64,000 bases of DNA from NCBI RefSeq assembly GCF_018390515.1, contig NZ_JAHBBK010000003.1:310001-374000 (forward strand), given 5' to 3'. This document shows, in pieces, positions 42,674-52,900 of this stretch. Below the pieces are notes generated by a model that saw nothing but the letters and a program-made list of their open reading frames with translations, made no database searches and was not told where the DNA came from. Positions within the stretch are counted from its first letter, which is position 1, and the number at the start of each line of letters is the position of its first letter. The translations under genes and the position numbers were made by a program. The DNA comes from Mucilaginibacter sp. Bleaf8 (GTDB lineage: Bacteria; Bacteroidota; Bacteroidia; Sphingobacteriales; Sphingobacteriaceae).

Positions 42674-42744
42674 TTTCCTGTGGTGCAACGGTAGCACGTC
42701 TGATTTTGGTTCAGAAGATCGTGGTTCGAATCCATGCAGGAAAA
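42674..42744 (+). tRNA. tRNA-Gln (TTG)
   Basis: 71 nt. Acceptor TTTCCTG/CAGGAAA with U1-A72, a glutamine identity feature; D-arm GTGC-AACGGTA-GCAC; anticodon arm TCTGA-TTTTGGT-TCAGA with TTG; T-arm CGTGG-TTCGAAT-CCATG. The discriminator is A, where Gln tRNAs usually have G. It lies 8 bases after tRNA-Ile. No strong terminator follows. Confidence 0.85.
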
Positions 42745-42942
42745 CTTCTTAAAAGTTTGGGCTTACTGCGTTGCACAGGGGAAAGGGGGAGGAGTGTATA
42801 GAGTACAGAAGTTCTGTATTTTGGCCGGAGTGATTAATTGCTTATGTAGGTTAGTTTGCAGAAAGCATATATTTCAAATTTTAGAATATCAGATATGTTA
42901 TGCGTTTGGTACTTGAAACTACATATGATAACGACGATTTTT

Positions 42943-43470
42943 TTATTGATGGTTGAGGTCGTTTCCATACCATTTTTCAGAAAAGTCTTTGAATTGATTC
43001 ATCTCACCTGTAAGTACCCCCAGAACGCCGCCATTTAGTTGCGCGTAAGCACTGCTGCCATCAAGGTTAAAAACATGCTCCGGAAATGTTCTAACAGTAT
43101 ACAGTGGATTTTCCGTGTCATAAGTTTCGCCTAACTTTTTAAAATAGGTGCCGTCTACCTTAAATTTGCTGGCGTTTTTAAATGCAAATATCACATCCTT
43201 AAAATTTTTGTCTTTAAGTTCTTGGCTGGCTTGTAACACGGTGCGAAAAACATCGAGCTGAGAATGGCTGCCTTCTACATCTGTTAAATTTAGTACCAGC
43301 GTCGAGGGAATGATATAGTATCTGTAATGCCCACTTAACTCAATGCCCATGTCCCTGGGATCAGTTTGTAATTTCTTTTTAATAGGACGAGCTATTAAAA
43401 GATAATTACAAAGCAAAGCTATGCAGCCAAATACTATAGCTATAACAAGTGCATAAAATACTTTTTTCAT
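42943..43470 (-). CDS. Hypothetical membrane-anchored protein
   Basis: A 175-residue protein with one N-terminal helix (FYALVIAIVFGCIALLCNYL) and a soluble domain of about 145 residues (GHYRYYIIPSTLVLNLTDVE, NGGVLGVLTGEMNQFKDF). No family is recognised. It is transcribed towards the tRNA operon and lies between it and rtcB; whether it belongs to the RNA-repair island is unknown. Confidence 0.65.
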   Translation of the reverse strand: MKKVFYALVIAIVFGCIALLCNYLLIARPIKKKLQTDPRDMGIELSGHYRYYIIPSTLVLNLTDVEGSHSQLDVFRTVLQASQELKDKNFKDVIFAFKNASKFKVDGTYFKKLGETYDTENPLYTVRTFPEHVFNLDGSSAYAQLNGGVLGVLTGEMNQFKDFSEKWYGNDLNHQ

Positions 43471-43533
43471 GATAAGGATAAGTTATGTGTTGCTAAGGTA
43501 GAAATATTTTGGTTAAGCGATTAAACTTAGGAT

Positions 43534-43570
43534 TCATTTCAAAATAAGATACTTACTTATTTTGAAATGA
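43534..43570. repeat. Perfect 15-bp palindrome
   Basis: TCATTTCAAAATAAG and its exact complement flank a 7-base loop (ATACTTA). It lies about 100 bases after the rtcB stop and 64 bases before the start of the neighbouring minus-strand gene. It may be a terminator lacking a U tract or a protein-binding site; a strong AT-rich cruciform. Confidence 0.7.
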
Positions 43571-43672
43571 GTTGGCCAAAAGAACTAAAACCTAATAATT
43601 TATAATAGAAGTGTTCAGGCTGCAATCAAGAGTACTGAAGCGCAATTGATATAAAGCATTATATCATTACTT

Positions 43673-45127
43673 CTAATCCTCCGGCCTTTCCTTCGGATCC
43701 GCCATCCGTACAATCCTCGGCTGAAACTTAGCCAGTACATCCACCAAATCATGCTGTGCCGCCATAACGGTATGGATGTTTTTGTACACCATAGGCGCCT
43801 CGTCCAGGTCGGAGCCCAGCAGGGTAATTTTTTTATCCAGCAGTTCGGCCACTACCAGGTCGCGCTTAATGGTTTTAAAGGCGGCGCTTCGGCTCATTAA
43901 ACGCCCGGCACCGTGCGAGGCGGAGTTGATGGATTCGGCATTGCCTTTACCCCGCACCACAAAACCCGGCGTACTCATACTCCCCGGAATAATACCCAGC
44001 ACACCTTCGCCAGCCGGGGTGGCGCCTTTACGGTGTACCATTACCTCGGTACCGTCGGCCAGCTGTTCTTTCCAGGCAAAGTTGTGGTGGTTTTCTATAC
44101 GCAGCAGCGGCTCCAGCTTCATGGCTTTGGCTATCTTGTTGTGTATTTCGTGGTGGTTGGCGCTGGCATAATCGCCGGCCAGGTTCATGGCTATCCAGTA
44201 CTCTTGACCTTCCTCGGCATTCATGTCCAACCAGGCCAAGTGTTTGGCTTCTTGCGGCAGCTTGGTTTTTTTCATGGCCATTTCCGAGTAGTAGGCCGCA
44301 ATGCCACCACCAAACCCACGCGAACCCGAGTGCGATAGTAGCGCCAGGTAATTACCTGCCGGTACGCCAGCCAAAGCACCTTCGCTAACGGTTAGCTCAC
44401 CCCATTCCACAAAATGGTTACCGGTACCTGATGTACCCAATTGCTTGTAAGCTTTATCTTTTAAGGCACGTATCTGTTTGGTAGCGCTCCACTCGGGCCG
44501 GTCAAATAAGGTGGTATCATGGTGACTTTTAGTTTCGCTACCTATACCAAAATGCGTGTTGTTTATGAGCAAGCTTTTCAGGTCATCCTGTTTACTGTCA
44601 ATAGTATCGGCAGGCAGGTCAAAAATACTCAGGCACATACGGCAGGCAATATCCACACCCACAGCGTAAGGGATAATGGTATCTGCACGGGTAGCCAGTA
44701 CGCCGCCTATAGGCAGGCCATAACCATGATGCGAGTCGGGCATCAGGGCACCGGCAACAGCTATGGGCAATTGTATGGCGGTTCTCATTTGTGCCAGCGC
44801 TCCGGTTTCAATGTTTTCAATACCATAAACCGGAAAGTTGGCTATTTCTTTTTTAAGCTCGTGTACCGAGCGTTGCTGTTTTACAAACTTGCCTTCTTTA
44901 CGCAGTTCAATCACCTTTTCGGCCAGATTTTTAAACTTACCGCCTTTTTTAAGGGCATAAGGCATCGGGTCGTCAATAAGGGCTTCCAGGTTGGCCAGTA
45001 TTTGCGGCTTATCCATTACGTTGTGTTTCAATAGCCCGTTGGCCACCCGGCTGAAAGTAATCAGTAACTCCAGGTCGGTTACCCCTAAGTTGCTGATTTC
45101 GGCATTGCTTATTTTTTCTTTTTCCAT
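43673..45127 (-). CDS. rtcB: RtcB-family RNA ligase
   Basis: RNA ligase joining 3'-phosphate or 2',3'-cyclic phosphate ends to 5'-OH ends with GTP and Mn2+, used to heal cleaved tRNA and rRNA. It has 484 residues. Motifs include AVGVDIACRMCLSIF (metal Asp/Cys), GTGNHFVEWGEL, LLSHSGSRGFGG, the metal-site IENHHNFAWKEQ, RKGATPAGEGVLGIIPGSMS, and SINSASHGAGRLMSR with the His that carries GMP. The start is the ATG at 45127; the frame extends upstream without other support. An operator like that of TROVE precedes it. No RtcA cyclase or archease gene is adjacent. Confidence 0.94.
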   Translation of the reverse strand: MEKEKISNAEISNLGVTDLELLITFSRVANGLLKHNVMDKPQILANLEALIDDPMPYALKKGGKFKNLAEKVIELRKEGKFVKQQRSVHELKKEIANFPVYGIENIETGALAQMRTAIQLPIAVAGALMPDSHHGYGLPIGGVLATRADTIIPYAVGVDIACRMCLSIFDLPADTIDSKQDDLKSLLINNTHFGIGSETKSHHDTTLFDRPEWSATKQIRALKDKAYKQLGTSGTGNHFVEWGELTVSEGALAGVPAGNYLALLSHSGSRGFGGGIAAYYSEMAMKKTKLPQEAKHLAWLDMNAEEGQEYWIAMNLAGDYASANHHEIHNKIAKAMKLEPLLRIENHHNFAWKEQLADGTEVMVHRKGATPAGEGVLGIIPGSMSTPGFVVRGKGNAESINSASHGAGRLMSRSAAFKTIKRDLVVAELLDKKITLLGSDLDEAPMVYKNIHTVMAAQHDLVDVLAKFQPRIVRMADPKERPED

Positions 45128-45148
45128 GACTTTCTTTTTTGATTGGCG

Positions 45149-45187
45149 ATACAAAGAAGGAATGCTGCTGCGCAGCCTTTTTGCGCA
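45149..45187 (-). promoter_or_regulatory. rtcB promoter with double operator (TGCGCA-N7-TGCGCA)
   Basis: Two copies of the palindrome TGCGCA at 45169 and 45182 are 13 bases apart, with GATACAAAGA at 45149-45158. The TROVE promoter has the same parts at the same distances. The transcript would start about 20 bases before the rtcB ATG. The shared site indicates one regulator for the Ro60 and RtcB genes, probably the WYL protein. Confidence 0.68.
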
Positions 45188-45244
45188 GTGATAAATATTA
45201 TTCATATTTATCAAGAAATAGAAACTAAACATCACAATCATCAC

Positions 45245-45784
45245 ATGAAATTATTGCCCAAAGACCGATTATGTATAATTACCTCGCTTAGTCCCGCTGA
45301 AGTGCAGAAACAAATGCAATTAAATGTAAGCCCTAAGCCAGAATGGAGCTTTGAATCTTTGTTCGCAGATACAGGAAATAAATATTTTACGGGTACAGTA
45401 GAAAATGCCCGATTTGAAATTATACGTATTATTCAAGGTCGCAACTCGTTTTTACCTGTAATCAAGGGGCATACCGAACCTTGGTTGAATGGAAGCAGAA
45501 TATATATAAATATGAGGTTGCAACTTTTTGTTGCTGTATTTATGTGCTTTTGGTTAGGTGGTGTAGGTCTTGGCGGCGTGGGTTTATTGATAAGCGGTTT
45601 GATGAGTGGTCAGTTTTCTCCGGCTATGCTAATACCTTTTGGGATGTTTGCATTGGGTTATGCAATGATGATCGGTTTCTACAGCTTTGAACGTAACAAA
45701 GCAAAAGAATTACTACTTCAGATTGTGGATGGACAAATTGATGATACCGCTTTTTATTATGATAGAAAAACTTTGACCAAATAA
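45245..45784 (+). CDS. Hypothetical membrane protein divergent from rtcB
   Basis: A 179-residue protein with a soluble N-terminal half (KDRLCIITSLSPAEVQKQMQ, NARFEIIRIIQGRNSFLPVI) and two membrane helices (about 95-120 and 124-145). No family name is recognised. The ATG at 45245 is used; longer frames run into the rtcB promoter. It starts across a 117-base shared upstream region from rtcB, like the other hypothetical gene does from TROVE, and precedes the WYL gene by 36 bases. Confidence 0.7.
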   Translation: MKLLPKDRLCIITSLSPAEVQKQMQLNVSPKPEWSFESLFADTGNKYFTGTVENARFEIIRIIQGRNSFLPVIKGHTEPWLNGSRIYINMRLQLFVAVFMCFWLGGVGLGGVGLLISGLMSGQFSPAMLIPFGMFALGYAMMIGFYSFERNKAKELLLQIVDGQIDDTAFYYDRKTLTK

Positions 45785-45820
45785 GTTAGTAATCGATTAT
45801 CCCAAATTCAATAATATTAT

Positions 45821-46870
45821 ATGCCTGTTAACCGCAATGCCCTAATTCGTTATCGCACTATTGATAACTGCCTGCGCAACCGCTACAAAAAATGGACGCT
45901 CGAAGATTTGATTGATGCCTGTTCGGATGCCTTGTATGAGTTTCAGGGCATTGATAAAGGCGTAAGCCGGCGCACCGTTCAGGCAGATATTGAGATGATG
46001 CGCAGTAACAAGCTCGGTTATGAAGCGCCTATTATTGTGGTGGATAAGCGCTATTATACCTATAGCGATAAAAACTACAGCATCACCAACATACCGCTCA
46101 ACCATCAGGATATGCAGGTGCTTACCGAGGTATCAGACCTGCTCAAGCAGTTTAAAGGCTTTAACCACTTTGCCGATCTAAACGAAATGGTGAGCAAGCT
46201 GGAAGACAAGATTTATACCCAAAAAACGCAAGGCCCACCATTAATTGATTTTGAAAAAAATGATAACCTGAAAGGGCTGGAATGGATCGAAACCATCCGT
46301 AAAGCCATCGTAACAAAAAATACGATGTGTGTTACCTACCAGTCGTTTAAAGCACGAGAGGCCAGTACGTTTTGCTTTAGCCCGTATTTGTTGAAAGAGT
46401 ACCGTAACCGCTGGTTTGTGCTGGGGGTATCGCATGCGCGTTATTTACCTTTGCTTACGCTAGCGCTTGATCGTATCCAGACGCTGGAAGAACATGCAGA
46501 TGCCTATCGAGAGAATACCGCCATTGATCTTGCTACCTACTACAATAACTGCATTGGGGTAACCAAATCGCCTAATCAAAAAGACAGCCAGGTGGTATTC
46601 TGGATTGATAAAGAGAATGCACCCTATGTAATTACCAAGCCGCTGCACCATACCCAGCAAATACTGAAGGAAGAACCAGAGGGTAAAATATTAAGCATGC
46701 GGGTAATACTCAATTTTGAGTTGGAAAGGGAGTTGTTAGGCTTCGGCGCTAAAATAAAAGTGCTGGGACCACCCATACTTCGCAAACGGATTAAGGAGCA
46801 GTTGCAAAAAGCATTGGATAATTATGATACGATGCCAGAACCTGAGATCGACTTGCAGGAAGGAGAATAA
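45821..46870 (+). CDS. WYL-domain transcriptional regulator
   Basis: A 349-residue regulator. The N-terminal winged helix (about 1-75: YRTIDNCLRNRYKKWTLEDL, GVSRRTVQADIEMM) precedes a linker and a WYL domain (about 150-240, CVTYQSFKAREASTFCFSPY, EYRNRWFVLGVSHARY). The C-terminal extension ends LLGFGAKIKVLGPPILRKRI. WYL domains sense nucleic acid ligands in DNA-damage and defence systems and are linked to RtcB loci. It is thus the likely regulator of the twin TGCGCA sites, perhaps responding to RNA fragments; this is inferred. Confidence 0.87.
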   Translation: MPVNRNALIRYRTIDNCLRNRYKKWTLEDLIDACSDALYEFQGIDKGVSRRTVQADIEMMRSNKLGYEAPIIVVDKRYYTYSDKNYSITNIPLNHQDMQVLTEVSDLLKQFKGFNHFADLNEMVSKLEDKIYTQKTQGPPLIDFEKNDNLKGLEWIETIRKAIVTKNTMCVTYQSFKAREASTFCFSPYLLKEYRNRWFVLGVSHARYLPLLTLALDRIQTLEEHADAYRENTAIDLATYYNNCIGVTKSPNQKDSQVVFWIDKENAPYVITKPLHHTQQILKEEPEGKILSMRVILNFELERELLGFGAKIKVLGPPILRKRIKEQLQKALDNYDTMPEPEIDLQEGE

Positions 46871-46979
46871 CTATAAGATAAAGGCAGAATACACCCTTGA
46901 AATTCTTTTTATAAGAAAGTTTATGGAATTGTGCAGGCAGATGCATCATTAAGGAAATTTAAAGTCCAAACCTTTTGTC

Positions 46980-49900
46980 ATGAGATATTTGAGTAGTAGT
47001 TCGTTCCAATATATTCTTGTTATCTTCCTTTCACTTAATTGGATGGCCGTCTTTAGTCAGGGCAATCCTAAATCTTCTAACAACTCTGATTTCCAACTTT
47101 TAGAGAAGAATATTGAAGAAAGAAGCCAATTACAACAAATTCAACAGCAACTGGAAGCTATAAAAAGGCAGGCTACTCAATCTCATGACCATATGAGTTT
47201 TGCCCGAAGCCTTTATGATTTGATGCGGATACGCGATCTACGTACAGAGGATACCCTATACTTCCGTAACAGCGCATTTATAGATACGCTGTTAAAAAAG
47301 AAAGATACCTCACCTGAACTTAAATCTATTTTGCACCTGATGCGGGCGAAGCGGATCAGCCGGTTTGATAACCGATCACGCAGATTTAATGAGGCGGCTT
47401 ATCGTATAAAATCGCTAAAGCCCGATTATGCAGCCATGGATCATAAGCAACGGGATAGTATAGTAATTGCAGACTTGCATACAGCGCTTAAATATCCTAA
47501 TATTAAACTGGAGGGTAATCAACTTCTATGGTTATCCTCTAACCCCGATGTTTTCCTGTTTCATCCTTCGTTTCAAGACATTGTCTTATCTGAACGAATA
47601 AATTTATTGGAGCTAAAAAGATACTACAATGAGGCGGAAAGCAAAAGCTGTCAAGGCTGGCTATCACTATCGTCGAACGCTTTTTTAAATAAGTTAGACA
47701 GCCTTGCGCTTCACCCTAAAAACGAAGTCAATGTGCTGTATGCCTATCGCAGCTGGCTTATGTTTCATCAATCCGAGCCTGAGATATTTTCTTTTATCGA
47801 ATCCCTTACCCGTAAATACATTTATCTGTCTGCCGCTCCCGATTCAGTAACCAGGCAAACCTATATCAGATATTTGCAACAAAGCATTGCATCGTCCTAT
47901 CCGGCAGTTAAAGCCCATGCTGTATATCAGCTTTGCCTTATCTTTAATGAAGAGGGTAATAAATATGCCAGCTTTGGTGACCGCTATAACTATTACCCGT
48001 CATCTACAAAGTTTGACCAGCAATATCAGTTTTATCCGGCAAAGGCCTTACAGTTGTATAAACAGCGTCAGGATCTTATGTACCAATATCCATTGTTCAA
48101 TAAAGTGCTTAGTTCAATGGCTCAGCAAATAAAAGCAGCAGGCGTTCGTATTGAAATGGAAAACCAGCACTTACCAGGAGAGGCTATCCCTATCAGAGCT
48201 GTTTACAAAAATACGGACTCGCTATTTTACCGGATTATTCGCATAACGGCTGATGAGTATCCTGGTAACGAGCGTGTTCATGCAACAGCGCAGCTACTAA
48301 GCAGGCAAGTTGTGGCTCAGGGTAGTTTTGCCTTACCATTACCTCCTGATCATAACAGACATGCGGTATACCTAAAGCTCCCTCCTTTGTCCGGTGGCCA
48401 TTACCGGCTTTTATTCAATAACATGCCTATTAAAGTGGATGGGTATGATCCTCATAACCTTGCGTTCGAAGTTACATCTATTGCAGCCGTTAACACGGGT
48501 GAAGAAATATTTATCCTGAACAGGAAAACAGGCTTTCCGCTAAGTGGAGCACGCATTAGGGCTTTTAATAAAAAGGCAGTTTTAAATAAGGGCATGCAAA
48601 ATGTTGTTTATAAAACCGGATATATAAATGTTGGTGATGGTAGTGCAGATAGCCTGAGCATAACTTACCAGGGCGATACTACGGGATACAGTTTTTCTGT
48701 GCGGCATAATGATTTAAGTGATGAAATATATAACAAAGATGATTTTGACGATCTGGGCGAGTTTTATGACGACAAGCTCAAAATGGAAATCTTTACCGAT
48801 CGTAGCATTTACCGGCCCGGGCAAACTGTACATTACAAAATTATTTTCTTGACCAATGATCCGAATACCGGTAACCGAATTCTGTTTAACAGCGAGAACG
48901 TAGGAAGCACGGTTTTAAAGAACTGGCTAAAGGAACAACTGACGCATGCCAATAACACAATCATACTTTACGATCCGTTTAATAAAAAGATTGATTCGGC
49001 AGTTTTAAAGATAAATGAGTTCGGCAGCTTTGCAGGTTCTTTTATCATACCTAAAACCGCTGCTACCGGAAACTGGCGTATAGATGGAAGCCCTGATACT
49101 GATTATCAGAACGAAGGTGGATTTCGTGTAGAAGAATATAAAAGGCCCACCATTGAACTTAACATGGAAAAGCAAAAGAAAATGCTGCTCCCTGGTGAGC
49201 CTTTTACCATTAAATTAAAGCTTCGCTCATTTAGCGGGGCTAATCTCAGCAATATTCCTATCACTTATAGCCTTAATAGAAGCGGAAGCATCCCATCTGC
49301 AAAAACCGGGTTGGGCAATTACGGCAGCAATTACAGCAATACACAGTTAATGCGCCAAACTGGCTATACGGATGAAAAAGGAGAATTGTCCATTTCTGTA
49401 AACGATACTGTTTTAGCTAAAACCACACTAACAGATACTGAAGTATGGAACTATAATTATGGCATTAATGCCACAGCTGTTGATGCCACAGGCGAAAGCA
49501 CTGAAATTAATGAGTCGGTAAATATCTCCTCCCGGCCTGTAAAAATTAACATTCCATTAAATAAGACTTATGACCGGCAGGCAATCCCTATTTTAAATGT
49601 TAAAACTCTGGCTGATTTTGAAGGTGAAGTAGGACGCAAAGTGAATATAAAATTATATAAAGCCAATAATTCTGCCCCCAATAAACATCCAACCAGGGGA
49701 GTTGATCAGTGGTATTATAACGAAGCTGAGTGGAACACCTGGTTTCCGGATAAAGCTACCTCGCCAATAGTAAAAGAGGAAAAAGTGCTCATTTTAGATA
49801 CCATAATCAACACAGCTGTTTACGAAAAGCTTTTGCTACGTAACCAGAATATAACAACCGGCTTCTACCAGTTGGTGGCAACAACGCAGAACAATAATCA

Positions 49901-52900
49901 CAGAACTATAGGGCAATCCAGCTACGATTTTAATGTATTTGATAGTAAGACTGGCGATACACCTGTTGACGATATTGATTACTTACCCTTTAACACAGCA
50001 AAGCAGGGTGATGTACTGACATGGTATAGCTCGGGAGGAAAGCAGAATTATACTATTTACCAGATACTTTATGTGGATGGTAAGCGCAAAAAGGCGATCA
50101 AAAATATTTATCAGACCGTAACTGAAACGCCCGGCATTAGGCTATGGAAGTATCGTATACCTAAAGATGCAACCGGCCAACTGGTTCTTAACCGCATTAC
50201 CGTAAGCAATAACGATATCTACAAGCACAAAAAGAGAGTTTATATCAACAGCGTCAACAGTTTAGCTCCCGATATCATTGTAGAAAAATATCGTAAAGTA
50301 ATGGTCCCCGGTGCGCAAGAAACTTTTAAGATATCCATAAAAACCAAGAATGATAATGTGGCTGCCGAATTAATGTCCACTTTATATGATGCATCCTTAG
50401 ACAAACTGGAGGAGCATCGATGGAACTTGCCCAATACAACAAATGCAAACCATTATTTAAACACCCAGTGGAACGACGAACTTACTTTTACAAGAAAAGC
50501 AGGCAACTATACCGAAACAGGAGAACGGGTAAACCTACGTGAAATTGGAGTGGCTCCTACTGAAATATTTTACTCGGAGCTAAGAGGACAAGTGGCCGGC
50601 CTGAGTATAACAAGTGCCAGCGGGTTAAATGATGTAGTTGTATTAGGTTATGGAACTACTCAACGGCGAAGTTTAGCAACCGCAAGTGTAGTAACACTAC
50701 GTGGAGCAAGTACAATTCAAGACTATAAACAACCTTTAATTATTCTGGATGGTGAAGTGTTTAATGGTGACTTAAATAGCCTTAACGCTGCAGCAATTTC
50801 ACAGGCTATAGTTCTCAAAGGAGCGGATGCATCGGCCTTATATGGCTCGAGGGCTGCTCAGGGCGTGCTGATCATCAGCACAAAAGGCCCCATTGTATTG
50901 CCCGGTACCGAGGAGCCGGTGATTAAAGTCCGGAAAAACTTCAATGAAACGGCCTTTTTCTATCCTCAGGTACATGCAGATAAAGATGGCTTCTATACTC
51001 TCAGTTTTACCATGCCCGAGACGGCTACCGAATGGAACTGGAAAATGCTGGCCCATACCCGCAAAGCACAATTTGCCTACCTGGAGAAAAAGCTGCAAAC
51101 ACAGCTGAACCTGATGGTGCAGCCGCATATGCCTCGGTTATTATATCAAGGCGACCGGATAAAGTTGCAAAGCCGTATAAGTAACCTGGATACGATGGCT
51201 ATTCAAGGAAGAGTAACTTGTAAAATAGAAGATGTAGTAACCGGAGAAGATATCACGTCAATCATAACAAGTAATTCTTTGCAGCCTTTTAGCTTGAACA
51301 GAAAAAGCTCCGGAGCAGTTTCGTTTGTATTACAGGTGCCTGCACAACAAAGCAATCCACTTAAAATTGTAATTACAGCAGTAAGCGGCAGCACCGCTGA
51401 TGCGGAAGAACATATTTTGCCGGTACTATCAAAACGCATCTTCATCAGACAAAGTCAGCCGGTGCGTTTTGTTAATCAGCCAACTGTAACCATATCGCCC
51501 GTTAAGTTGCCTGCCGATGCTACCCTGCATGGCGTAAGTATCTCGATTGCTCAAAAGCCCCAAGCTTCGCTGATTTATGCTTTGCCATGGCTGGCCAACT
51601 ATTCTTATAACTGTGCCGAACAGATATTTAATAAAATAAGGGCCCAGGTTACTGCACTAAAACTAATGCAAAAAGATACAGCTGCCCAAAGCGCTTTCCG
51701 AAAAGCAGCTGCCTTTAAGGAAAAAGAACAACCTGATGTAAACCAGCTACCGGATGAATTAGCCGACGAAACTATGCCTTGGCTGGGCATGAGCACACAT
51801 ACTGCACACCAGCAAAAACAGCTTTTCCATTTGCTGGATACCCCTGCCGCTAAAATCGATATTGATAAACACCTGGACAAATTGTATGCCCTGCAACAAC
51901 CAGATGGTGGCTTGGCTTGGTTTGAAGGTGGAAAAAGCAGCGCATATATTTCGGCTTACATTCTTGCCGGCTTTGGTCAGTTAAAACAACTTGGGTGGAA
52001 CCCGGCCAATCGACGAATTACCCAGCACAAAGCATTCATTGAGCGCTTATTCAAGTATAATCAAGATTTATTGAGCACCTATGTGCAGGATTCTCATGGC
52101 AGCTTGTTTCCGCTTTATGCGATGTCTTATTGGGTTAGAGATTATCCTTTAACAGATCAGCAGCTACAAAAAGTAAACCAGGTGCTCAGTACCCGATTGC
52201 AAAAAATTAACGGTAGTGATTTAGGACAACAAGCTCTGCTTATCATTAATGCTCTAAAGTACACTGGCACAAGGAGTGTGTTAAACCAGAAAGCGCGCCG
52301 GCAACTGGACAACATCAGGCAAGAGGCTATACAAGATGAGCTGAACGGTTTGCGGTGGAAAGATATTGCGGATGCTGAAGATATGAACATATCCGCCGAA
52401 GAAACAATGGCTTTACTTGCTGAAGCCTTTGAACTAAGTGGCTCTTATAAACAAGTACAACCCGGTATTTTGAAGTGGTTGCTTACCACCAAAATCGAGG
52501 AGCATTGGCAAACTACCAAAGCCACTGCAGCAGCCATTGATATGCTGCAAAAAGAGAACGGCGAAACTTTAGGTAAAGCGAAAGCCTTTTCGGTCCAACT
52601 TGCAGGGCAGCGGCTATCTGTTTCGGATGGTTTACTGAGCGGGCAGCCCATGGCTTTTACGCCGGTAAAAGAGTTACCGCAAAGCCTTACCTTACATACC
52701 ACCGACACTAATGTAAACGGAGCACTAACCTGGTATTACTTTGCCGAACCTAAAAAACAGGATACCCTCAACAAAGCGATTAAAATAAGTAAGCAATTCT
52801 ATGCATACCATACAGATAAAGGCTGGGTACCGTTTACATCTAACACCATATTGAAGGCAGGAGATAGAGTACAGGTTAAGTTATTCATTGAAACAGCTTC

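Noticed and set aside
42676..42742. tRNA-Gln with an abnormal 5-bp acceptor stem
   Set aside because: Extending both ends by two bases gives a full 7-bp acceptor (TTTCCTG/CAGGAAA) and a normal 71-nt tRNA.
41673..45187. Sigma-54 promoters for TROVE and rtcB, as for E. coli rtcBA
   Set aside because: No GG-N10-GC pattern is found at the expected places and there is no RtcR-like activator; a WYL regulator is present instead.
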